From positions 1 to 33,958 of the forward strand of contig DWWQ01000045.1 of NCBI GenBank assembly GCA_019119615.1: a stretch of 33,958 nt of DNA, in the 5' to 3' direction. The position numbers and the translations under genes were made by a program. Shown here piece by piece: positions 26,083 to 33,540 of the stretch. The notes below the pieces were generated by a model, which did not search any database, was not told the origin of the DNA, and saw only the letters and a list, made by a program, of their open reading frames with translations. The stretch's first letter is position 1. Each line of letters begins with the position of its first letter. The DNA is from Candidatus Alistipes stercoravium. Lineage in GTDB: Bacteria; Bacteroidota; Bacteroidia; Bacteroidales; Rikenellaceae.

Positions 26083-26103
26083 ATAACGTAACGCTTACGT
26101 TAT
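26083..26103. repeat. Palindrome between divergent lipoprotein and rarA genes
   Basis: Two perfect 9-bp arms, ATAACGTAA and TTACGTTAT, are separated by CGC. It could be an operator or an RNA hairpin in a minus-strand transcript. Confidence 0.55.
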
Positions 26104-26140
26104 AAAAATATGTCTGCGGCGGATACGACCGCCATCTGGA

Positions 26141-26148
26141 CAAAGGTA
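26141..26148 (-). promoter_or_regulatory. Candidate -7 element, minus strand, upstream of the unknown lipoprotein
   Basis: The minus strand reads TACCTTTG. No consensus -33 is visible. If active, it would start a transcript near 26137 that reads through three inverted repeats toward the lipoprotein gene. Confidence 0.35.
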
Positions 26149-26169
26149 GCGAATTTTTCGAAAATTGCG

Positions 26170-26177
26170 TATCTTTG
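26170..26177 (+). promoter_or_regulatory. Promoter -7 element of rarA
   Basis: TATCTTTG, 23 nt before the ATG at 26201. It excludes the in-frame ATG at 26165, which lies upstream of it. No clear -33 is visible. Confidence 0.65.
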
Positions 26178-26200
26178 ACCTCGGAAAAGCAATAAAAGCC

Positions 26201-27478
26201 ATGTCGAACATTCCTCTTGCCGAACGCCTCCGCCCGAAGACGATCGACGAATACATCGGTCAGGAGCACCTGGTGGGCCCGAACGGCGTCTTCCGCAAGT
26301 TCTTCGAGACGGGCAACGTCCCCTCGTTCATCCTCTGGGGTCCTCCGGGCGTGGGCAAGACGACGCTGGCGAAGATCGTCGCCACGCAGCTCGAACGCCC
26401 CTTCTTCACCCTCTCGGCCGTAACGTCCGGCGTCAAGGAGGTGCGCGAGGTGATCGAATCGGCGCGCAAGAGCCGCTTCTTCGACCAGCGGCCGCCGTTC
26501 CTGTTCATCGACGAGATCCACCGTTTCAACAAGTCGCAGCAGGATTCGCTGCTCGGGGCCGTCGAGCAGGGCATCGTAACGCTCATCGGCGCCACGACCG
26601 AGAACCCTTCGTTCGAGGTGATCCCGCCGCTGTTGAGCCGCTGCCAGGTCTACATCCTCCGCCCGATGGAGGACGCGGACCTGCAAAAGCTCCTCGACCG
26701 GGCGCTGGAGAAGGATCCGGAGCTCCACAGCCGGGACATCGAGATGCGCGAGACCGGGGCGCTCTTCCGCTTCTCGGGAGGCGACGCCCGCAAGCTGCTC
26801 AACATCCTCGACATCGTCGTCGGAGCCACCGACGGAAAGGTTACGATCACCGACCAATATGTTACCGACTGCCTGCAGCAGAATATCGCCCTCTACGACA
26901 AGCAGGGCGAGCAGCATTACGACGTCATCTCGGCCTTCATCAAGTCGGTGCGGGGCAGCGACCCCAATGCGGCGATCTACTACCTGGCGCGGATGCTCGC
27001 CGGGGGCGAGGAGCCGCGCTTCATCGCCCGGCGGCTGGTGATCCTCGCCTCGGAGGACATCGGGCTGGCGAACCCCAACGCCCTGCTGCTGGCCAACGCC
27101 TGCTTCGACACGGTGCACAAGATCGGCATGCCCGAGGCGCGCATCACGCTCGCCGAGACGACCATCTACCTGGCTACCTCGGCCAAGAGCAACTCGGCCT
27201 ACATGGCCATCGACAAGGCCCTGGGGCTGGTCCAGCACGACACGACGAACCGCCCCGTGCCGCTGCACCTGCGCAACGCCCCGACCAAACTCATGAAACA
27301 GGCCGGCTACTCCGACGGCTACAAGTACGCCCACGACTACGAGGGGCACTTCGCCGAGCTGGAGTTCCTGCCCGAGAGCCTCTCGGGGACGAAATTCTAC
27401 GAACCCGACACGCAGAATGCCGCCGAGGCAAAGATCGCCGAGCGCATCCACGCGTTATGGAAGGAGAAGTACCGATGA
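26201..27478 (+). CDS. rarA: Replication-associated recombination protein A (RarA/MgsA AAA+ ATPase)
   Basis: AAA+ ATPase related to clamp loaders that acts at stalled replication forks. It has 425 residues. Walker A GPPGVGKT is at 47-54 and Walker B LFIDEIHRFNKSQQD includes Asp104. The sensor-1 region ATTENPSFEV follows, and the C-terminal RarA oligomerisation domain contains RMLAGGEEPRFIARRL and YKYAHDYEGHF. The ATG at 26201 gives the conserved MSNIPLAERLRPKTIDEYIGQ. Its stop overlaps the next start in ATGA, so the two genes are translationally coupled. Confidence 0.96.
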   Translation: MSNIPLAERLRPKTIDEYIGQEHLVGPNGVFRKFFETGNVPSFILWGPPGVGKTTLAKIVATQLERPFFTLSAVTSGVKEVREVIESARKSRFFDQRPPFLFIDEIHRFNKSQQDSLLGAVEQGIVTLIGATTENPSFEVIPPLLSRCQVYILRPMEDADLQKLLDRALEKDPELHSRDIEMRETGALFRFSGGDARKLLNILDIVVGATDGKVTITDQYVTDCLQQNIALYDKQGEQHYDVISAFIKSVRGSDPNAAIYYLARMLAGGEEPRFIARRLVILASEDIGLANPNALLLANACFDTVHKIGMPEARITLAETTIYLATSAKSNSAYMAIDKALGLVQHDTTNRPVPLHLRNAPTKLMKQAGYSDGYKYAHDYEGHFAELEFLPESLSGTKFYEPDTQNAAEAKIAERIHALWKEKYR

Positions 27479-27969
27479 AACGCATAGGCATCATCTCCGA
27501 CACGCACGGCTGCTTCGACGACGTGCTCCGCAACTTCCTCCGCGATGTGGACGAAATCTGGCACGCCGGCGACATCGGCTCGCTCGACGTGGCCGACCGC
27601 ATCGCCGCCTTCAAGCCGCTGCGCGCCGTGAGCGGCAACATCGACGACGGCATGACGCGCAGGGTCTATCCCCCCTTCGTCTGCTTCGAGTGCGAGCAGG
27701 TGCGCGTGCTGATGACCCACATCGGCGGCTACCCGCGCCGTTACGACCCGCTGGCCGTGCAGCGCATCCAGAGCCTGCGGCCGCGGCTCTTCATCGCGGG
27801 CCACTCCCACATCCTGAAGGTGATCTACGACCCGGTGTACGACCTGCTGCACATCAACCCCGGCGCGGCGGGCGAGCACGGCTTCCACAAGGTCCGCACG
27901 GCCATACGGCTCAAGATCGACGGCGAACGCATGTACGACCTCGAGGTGGGCGAATGGCCCCGGAAGTAG
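27475..27969 (+). CDS. YfcE/MJ0936-family metallophosphoesterase
   Basis: A 164-residue calcineurin-like phosphodiesterase. Metal-binding motifs in order: SDTHG (Asp9, His11), GDIGS, SGNID, MTHIGG and GHSHI. The size matches the compact YfcE/MJ0936 group, which hydrolyse phosphodiesters in vitro; the physiological substrate is unknown. The start at 27475 overlaps the rarA stop by 4 bp and places the first metal motif at the N-terminus as in the family, so it is preferred over an in-frame ATG 18 nt upstream. The following 157 bp to the Clp gene hold no gene or clear promoter. Confidence 0.92.
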   Translation: MKRIGIISDTHGCFDDVLRNFLRDVDEIWHAGDIGSLDVADRIAAFKPLRAVSGNIDDGMTRRVYPPFVCFECEQVRVLMTHIGGYPRRYDPLAVQRIQSLRPRLFIAGHSHILKVIYDPVYDLLHINPGAAGEHGFHKVRTAIRLKIDGERMYDLEVGEWPRK

Positions 27970-28126
27970 TCTCCGCGGCAGTTCCGGCGGCTGCCGGCGC
28001 CGCACCGTACGCCGTTCGGGCGGAAGCATACGCCGTCCGGATTTTTCGTCCGGGAGGGCCCCGCTTCCGCAAAATAACCCCTTGCACGCATCGTTATTCC
28101 GACGAAACCAAAAAGACGATGCACCC

Positions 28127-30424
28127 ATGCAACTGAAGATTTCGAAAACGCTGGAGGGGCTCATCGCCCGCTCGGCTTTCAATACCACGAAGGCGGGAAT
28201 CTCCCACTCGCTCAAGGATTTCCTTGCATTGGAACTGCTCCGCGAGGAGGGTTCGCTCGCCTTCCAGCTCCTCTCGGCACGCCTGCGCGACTGGGAACTC
28301 TACCAGATCCGCCTGCGCATCGAGCACGAGCTCCACACCCCCGGAGCCCGGCCCGGAAGCCACTCACCCGAGGAGTTCTTCCGCGACTTCGCCGACGAAC
28401 TGCGTGCGAAGGCGGAGACCCCCCGGAGCATCACCACGGGCCACGCCCTGCTCGCCATAGCCCGCGACCGCACGACCGCCACGGCCCGCATCCTCGAAAT
28501 GTACGGCATGACCCCCGAGGTGATCGCCGACGAACTGCAGCGCTTTGCCGCGGGGGACGACTTCCGCACCGAAATCGTCGTGAATACCGTCGGGCCGATC
28601 CCGCTCGAAGCCCCGAAAAAGGACGGAATTTCCCGCACGCTCGAGCAGTTCGGCACGGACCTCACGCGCCTGGCCCGCGAAGGGGCGCTCGACCCGGTGA
28701 TCGGGCGCGACCGGGAGATCGAACGCGTCGTGCAGATCCTCTCGCGGCGCCGGAAAAACAACCCGATGCTGATCGGCGAGGCCGGCGTCGGCAAAAGCGC
28801 CATCGTCGAGGGGCTCGCCCTGCGCATCGCGCGCGGCGAGGTGCCCTGCACGCTGGCCGACCGGAGCATCTTTGCACTCGACATCGGGGCGCTCGTCGCC
28901 GGGACGAAGTTCCGCGGCGAGTTCGAGGAGCGCATGCAGCAGCTCCTCGACGAGCTGCGCCGCTCGCCGAAGACGATTCTCTTCATCGACGAAGTGCACA
29001 CCATCGTGGGGGCCGGAGCCACGCAGGGAAGCCTCGACACGGCCAACATCCTCAAACCGGCCCTCGCACGCGGCGAAATCCGGACCATCGGAGCCACGAC
29101 ACTCGACGAATACCGCTCCTCGATCGAAAGCGATGCGGCACTCGACCGCCGTTTCCAGCGCGTCGCCATCGAGCCGACATCGCCCGAAACCACGCTGCAG
29201 ATCCTGCACCACGTCGCCCCCGGGTACGAACACCATCACAACGTCCGCTATACGGAGGAGGCGCTGCAGGCCTGCGTAACGCTCACCGGGCGCTACATCA
29301 CCGACCGTCATTTCCCGGACAAGGCGATCGACCTGCTCGACGAGGCAGGCTCCCGGACCCATCTGCGCACCGCGCAAGACCGACAATCCGGGGAGAGCCC
29401 CGTACCAATCACCGAGGAGGAGATCCGGCAGGTCATCACCGAAATGACGGGAATTCCGGCCGACCGGATCTCGGAGGGCGAAGGACGCCGGCTGCAGGAA
29501 CTCGGCAGCCATCTTGCGCGGCGCGTCGTGGGGCAGCCGCAGGCCGTCGAGCGCATCGCCCGCACGATCCGCCGCTCGCGGTCGGGGCTTCGGGAGGAAC
29601 ACCGCCCGATCGGGGTCTTCCTCTTCGTGGGCCCCACAGGCGTGGGCAAGACCCTCCTGGCAAAGGAGGTTTCGAAATGGCTCTTCGACGAACGGCGCGG
29701 GCTGATCCGCATCGACATGTCGGAGTACGGCGAACGCCACAATGTCTCGCGGCTGATCGGCGCCCCTCCGGGATATGTCGGATACGGCGAAGGCGGACAG
29801 CTCACCGAGGCCGTACGCCGCCGGCCCTACTCGGTGGTGCTGCTCGACGAGATTGAGAAGGCCCATCCGGAGGTCTTCAACACGCTGCTGCAGCTCTTCG
29901 ACGAGGGGCGCCTTACGGACGGCGCGGGGCGGACGGTGGATTTCCGCAACACGATCCTCATCATGACCTCGAACGTCGGCTCGCGCGAGACGGCACAACG
30001 GCCCGTGCAGGTGGGCTACGGCACGCCGTCGCAGCGGCGCCGTGTTGCGGCGCCGCAGGAGACCTACCGCAAGGCACTCGAGCGGGTCTTCGCCCCGGAA
30101 TTTCTCAACCGCATCGACGAAATCGTCGTCTTCCGCACGCTGGACGAGAAGGATGTAAGGCAAATCGTCGATCTGGAGATCGAGAGGCTCCTCCGGCGGA
30201 CAGACCGGCTGGGATACCGCGTACGCATTACCGACGGAGCACGGCGCCGTCTGGCCTCGATGGGTTACGAAGCCCGCTACGGCGTTCGCGCCCTCAAACG
30301 CACGCTGGCCGACCAGGTCGAGGAGCCCCTCTCAGCCCTGATCATCGACGGGCGGCTCCGCACGGGCGACACGGTCGTCGTCGAATCGGACCGCACGCGG
30401 GGTGTCCGGCTACGCGTCGCCTGA
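28127..30424 (+). CDS. Clp ATPase (ClpA/ClpC-like AAA+ unfoldase) lacking the M domain
   Basis: A 765-residue double AAA+ unfoldase. The N-terminal Clp-repeat region (1-145) is divergent. AAA-1: Walker A GEAGVGKS at 217-224, Walker B FIDEVHT around Asp288. AAA-2: Walker A GPTGVGKT at 502-509, Walker [13 protein letters not shown] around Asp574. Between the modules only about 55 residues run from [10 protein letters not shown] to [12 protein letters not shown], so the coiled-coil M domain of ClpB and ClpC is absent, as in ClpA. VGY at 629-631 sits where ClpP-binding IGF/LGF loops occur. The ATG at 28127 is preferred over 28082 by the [14 protein letters not shown]-terminus, with moderate certainty. 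Confidence 0.88.
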   Translation: MQLKISKTLEGLIARSAFNTTKAGISHSLKDFLALELLREEGSLAFQLLSARLRDWELYQIRLRIEHELHTPGARPGSHSPEEFFRDFADELRAKAETPRSITTGHALLAIARDRTTATARILEMYGMTPEVIADELQRFAAGDDFRTEIVVNTVGPIPLEAPKKDGISRTLEQFGTDLTRLAREGALDPVIGRDREIERVVQILSRRRKNNPMLIGEAGVGKSAIVEGLALRIARGEVPCTLADRSIFALDIGALVAGTKFRGEFEERMQQLLDELRRSPKTILFIDEVHTIVGAGATQGSLDTANILKPALARGEIRTIGATTLDEYRSSIESDAALDRRFQRVAIEPTSPETTLQILHHVAPGYEHHHNVRYTEEALQACVTLTGRYITDRHFPDKAIDLLDEAGSRTHLRTAQDRQSGESPVPITEEEIRQVITEMTGIPADRISEGEGRRLQELGSHLARRVVGQPQAVERIARTIRRSRSGLREEHRPIGVFLFVGPTGVGKTLLAKEVSKWLFDERRGLIRIDMSEYGERHNVSRLIGAPPGYVGYGEGGQLTEAVRRRPYSVVLLDEIEKAHPEVFNTLLQLFDEGRLTDGAGRTVDFRNTILIMTSNVGSRETAQRPVQVGYGTPSQRRRVAAPQETYRKALERVFAPEFLNRIDEIVVFRTLDEKDVRQIVDLEIERLLRRTDRLGYRVRITDGARRRLASMGYEARYGVRALKRTLADQVEEPLSALIIDGRLRTGDTVVVESDRTRGVRLRVA

Positions 30425-30481
30425 CACGCACGGCACCCGCCGGAAACCTCCGGCAGGAACCGGGTTCCGCGCTCCACCGAA

Positions 30482-30527
30482 AACCGCAAGGCACTTTTTT
30501 CCCGCGGGAAAGAAGATCCTTGCGGTT
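30482..30527. repeat. Nested inverted repeat between the Clp and MATE genes
   Basis: Outer 10-bp arms AACCGCAAGG (30482-30491) and CCTTGCGGTT (30518-30527) are perfect. They enclose a second inverted repeat centred on TTTCCCGCGGGAAA (30498-30511), extended to 30494-30515 with one wobble. The whole can form a 46-nt near-continuous hairpin. No T run follows. It lies just upstream of the MATE -7 box. A smaller hairpin (30439-30454) precedes it. Confidence 0.7.
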
Positions 30528-30544
30528 ATTCGCTTCAGAATTCG

Positions 30545-30552
30545 TATCTTTG
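30545..30552 (+). promoter_or_regulatory. Promoter -7 element of the MATE gene
   Basis: TATCTTTG, 19 nt before the ATG at 30572. A partial -33 (CTTG, 30519-30522, 22-bp spacer) falls inside the right arm of the nested inverted repeat, so structure or a bound protein there could control it. Confidence 0.65.
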
Positions 30553-30571
30553 CGGTCCTGAACAAAACGAC

Positions 30572-31933
30572 ATGTACCGCTTCTCGACATACCGCAGACA
30601 ATACCGGGCCAACCTGCGGCTGGCCCTGCCGATCGTATTGACACAGGTGGGACAGATCCTCACGCAGGTCGCCGACAACCTCATGGTCGGCCGCTACGGC
30701 GGCGACGACCCCACGCCGCTGGCCGCCGTATCGTTCGGCGGATCGGCCTTCTTCATCCTCTTCATCGCCTCCATCGGCATCGCCCTCGGCATGACCCCGC
30801 TGGTCGGGGAGCATTTCGCCCGCGGCGAACGGAAGCAGGCCGCGGGGCTGCTGCAAAACGGCATCCTCTTCTACACGCTGCTGGGATTCATCATGGCCGG
30901 ACTGCAATACGCCATCACACCCCTGATGTTCCACCTCCGGCAACCCGTCGAGGTGGTCGAAATGGCCATCCCCTACTACCGGATGCTCGTCTGCAGCATG
31001 CCCTTCGTGATGCTCTTCTTCGCCTTCAAGCAGTTCCTCGAAGGGGTCGGCAACACAAAGGTCGAAATGGTCGTAACGATCCTTGCGAACGCCGCCAACA
31101 TCGGCTTCAATGCCCTGTTCATCTACGGCAACCTGGGATTTCCCGAGATGGGCGCCGAGGGTGCCGGACTGGGCACGCTGCTCTCGCGCATCCTGGCCTC
31201 CCTGATGATCGTCGGCTACTTCTGCCACCACCGGGAATACCGCCGCTACCTCGACGGATTCTCGCACCGCGTACTCTCGGCAGCCGTCGTGCGGCGACTG
31301 ACGCACATGGGACTGCCGATCGCCCTGCAGATGTTCCTCGAATCGTCGGCCTTCGTCGGCACGAGCATCATGATGGGCTGGTTCGGATCGGCCGCCATCA
31401 TCAGCGCCAACCAGATCGCCATCACACTCGGAAACTGCGCCTTCATGATCGTCATGTCGATCGGTGCGGCAACCACGATCCGCGTATCGCACTGCTACGG
31501 CATGCGCGACATCGGGCAGCTGACTCTCGCAGCCAGGGCCTCCTACCACCTCGTGCTGGCGTGGAACGCGCTGGCGGCACTGGTCTTCATCACCATGCGC
31601 CATCTCATCCCGACCTTCTTCACCTCGAATGCCGAGGTGATCGCCACAACCTCGACGCTGCTCGTCTTCGCCGCCCTCTACCAGCTTTCGGACGGCATAC
31701 AGAACGTCTCGATCGGCGTTTTGCGCGGAATTCAGGATGTGAAGATCATCATGCCGATCGCCCTGGTATCCTACTGGCTGCTGAACCTGCCGGTCGGCTA
31801 TCTGCTGGGATTCACCCTCGGCATGGGCCCCTCAGGACTCTACCTGGGCTTTGCCGTCGGCCTCTCGACGGCAGCCGTGCTGCTCATCCGCCGCATCCGG
31901 CGCAGTGTCGGAAAACTCCACGCGGCGAATTAA
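30572..31933 (+). CDS. MATE family multidrug/cation efflux transporter
   Basis: A 453-residue inner membrane protein with about twelve hydrophobic segments in two homologous halves. The first half contains LALPIVLTQVGQILTQVADNLMVGRYGG and the second LTHMGLPIALQMFLESSAFVGTSIMMGWFG, the paired family signatures. It exports drugs or metabolites in exchange for Na+ or H+; the substrate is not readable. The Glu in the second-half block (MFLESSAF) is common in NorM-type members. It has its own promoter and ends 28 bp before ricT. Confidence 0.93.
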   Translation: MYRFSTYRRQYRANLRLALPIVLTQVGQILTQVADNLMVGRYGGDDPTPLAAVSFGGSAFFILFIASIGIALGMTPLVGEHFARGERKQAAGLLQNGILFYTLLGFIMAGLQYAITPLMFHLRQPVEVVEMAIPYYRMLVCSMPFVMLFFAFKQFLEGVGNTKVEMVVTILANAANIGFNALFIYGNLGFPEMGAEGAGLGTLLSRILASLMIVGYFCHHREYRRYLDGFSHRVLSAAVVRRLTHMGLPIALQMFLESSAFVGTSIMMGWFGSAAIISANQIAITLGNCAFMIVMSIGAATTIRVSHCYGMRDIGQLTLAARASYHLVLAWNALAALVFITMRHLIPTFFTSNAEVIATTSTLLVFAALYQLSDGIQNVSIGVLRGIQDVKIIMPIALVSYWLLNLPVGYLLGFTLGMGPSGLYLGFAVGLSTAAVLLIRRIRRSVGKLHAAN

Positions 31934-31945
31934 AAAATTTTTTCG

Positions 31946-31953
31946 TATCTTTA
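31946..31953 (+). promoter_or_regulatory. Promoter -7 element of ricT
   Basis: TATCTTTA, one mismatch from consensus, 8 nt before the ATG at 31962. The leader would be only a few bases. An AAAAAATTTTTT tract precedes it. Confidence 0.5.
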
Positions 31954-31961
31954 CGCAAATT

Positions 31962-33530
31962 ATGCCTACGATGGAGAACGAAAAACCTCATAACAACCTG
32001 TTCAAACCCGAAATAGGCCGCGGCTGCGCCTTCTGCGACTGCGGCGCCGAGGTCGAGGCCCAGCCCTGCGACGGCTGCTTCAAGCTGCATGAAACGGCCT
32101 GGCTCGACGAATATCCCGTCAACATACCCACCGACATCGTCGAGGTGCGCTTCAAGAATACCCGGCGGTCATTCTACCAGAACGTGAACAACCTGCCGCT
32201 CAAGTGCGGCGATATCGTTGCCGTCGAAGCCTCTCCCGGACACGACATCGGTATCGTCTCGCTCACGGGCGACCTGGTGGCCCGGCAGATGCGCCGCACG
32301 GGATTCAACCCCTACAACGGTGAGTTCAAGAAGATCTACCGCAAAGCCAAACCCTACGATATCGAACGCTGGCAGGAGGCCATCGCCCTCGAACACGAGA
32401 CGATGATCGCCTCGCGGCAGATCGCCGCCGACATGGGCCTCAACATGAAGATCGGCGACGTCGAATACCAGGGAGACAAGATCAAGGCCATCTTCTATTA
32501 TATCGCCGACGAACGCGTGGACTTCCGCGAGCTGATCAAGGTCTTCGCCGAGCGGTTCCACATCCGCATCGAGATGAAGCAGATCGGCGCCCGCCAGGAG
32601 GCCGGGCGCATCGGCGGACTCGGAGCCTGCGGACGCGAACTGTGCTGCGCCTCGTGGATGTCGAGTTTCTCGAGTGTTACGACCGGCGCGGCACGCGTGC
32701 AGGACATCTCGCTCAACCCCCAGAAGCTGGCCGGGCAGTGCTCGAAGCTCAAGTGCTGCATGATGTACGAATACGACACCTATGTCGATGCCCGCAAGGA
32801 GTTCCCGCGGCTGCGCGAACCCCTGCAGACGATCGACGGCGAGTGGTTCCTCGTCAAGAGCGACGTGCTGGCCGGGACGATGACCTTCTCGTCATCGAAG
32901 GAGGCGATGGTCAATGTTACGACGCTTCCCGTGGCGCGCGTGAAGGAGATCCTGGCACTGAACCGCCAAGGCAAGAAGGCCGACCAGCTGCAGCATGCCG
33001 AAGCGCTGCGCAGCGAGGTCGAGGAGCCCGGCTACCGTGCCGAGGAGGACAGCATCACGCGTTTCGATCAGGCCAAGCGCCGCAAACGCGGCGGCCGCAA
33101 CCGCAACAGGGGCGGAGAAAAGGCCGTGCAGAACAATATGCCGAACGAGAACCGGCAGGAACCGGCAGACAAGGGTCCCGAGGCCCAGAAGGAGGAATCG
33201 GCACGTCCGGCCCGCGAAGGCGGCAACCGCAACGACCGCCGCGGACGCCGCAACAGCGAACGGCAGAACACGGAGAAGAAACCGAACGACCGCGGAACGG
33301 AGGGACGGCGCCAGAACGCTCCGGCCGAAGCCCGCGAGAAGAACCGGTCCGAACAGGAAACCGGGAACAGGGAGGCATCGGCAAACGGAACCACACCGCA
33401 GGAACGCTCGGAAAACGGATCCGGCAACCGCAACCGCCGCCGCGGCCGTCGTCGCAACGCCGGGGGCGACCCGACAGCAGCAAACGGCAAAAAGGGCGGC
33501 GACAACGGCCCGGCCCCGCAAAACGCCTAA
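31962..33530 (+). CDS. ricT: PSP1/RicT (YaaT-like) protein with basic disordered tail
   Basis: A 522-residue PSP1-domain protein. Its B. subtilis homologue RicT joins RicA and RicF around Fe-S clusters and affects RNase Y-dependent RNA processing. The core (about 55-330) carries GACGRELCC (Cys223, 228, 229) and GQCSKLKCC (Cys260, 265, 266). An N-terminal cluster C22-x2-C25-x-C27-x8-C36-x2-C39 looks like an additional metal site. The last 145 or so residues are low complexity, rich in Arg, Gly, Asn, Glu, with RGGRNRNRGG and RNRRRGRRRN blocks. ATG 31962 (MPT) or 31971 (MENEK) are both possible starts. The gldH-like gene follows after 10 bp. Confidence 0.92.
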   Translation: MPTMENEKPHNNLFKPEIGRGCAFCDCGAEVEAQPCDGCFKLHETAWLDEYPVNIPTDIVEVRFKNTRRSFYQNVNNLPLKCGDIVAVEASPGHDIGIVSLTGDLVARQMRRTGFNPYNGEFKKIYRKAKPYDIERWQEAIALEHETMIASRQIAADMGLNMKIGDVEYQGDKIKAIFYYIADERVDFRELIKVFAERFHIRIEMKQIGARQEAGRIGGLGACGRELCCASWMSSFSSVTTGAARVQDISLNPQKLAGQCSKLKCCMMYEYDTYVDARKEFPRLREPLQTIDGEWFLVKSDVLAGTMTFSSSKEAMVNVTTLPVARVKEILALNRQGKKADQLQHAEALRSEVEEPGYRAEEDSITRFDQAKRRKRGGRNRNRGGEKAVQNNMPNENRQEPADKGPEAQKEESARPAREGGNRNDRRGRRNSERQNTEKKPNDRGTEGRRQNAPAEAREKNRSEQETGNREASANGTTPQERSENGSGNRNRRRGRRRNAGGDPTAANGKKGGDNGPAPQNA

Positions 33531-33540
33531 AGGAACGGTG

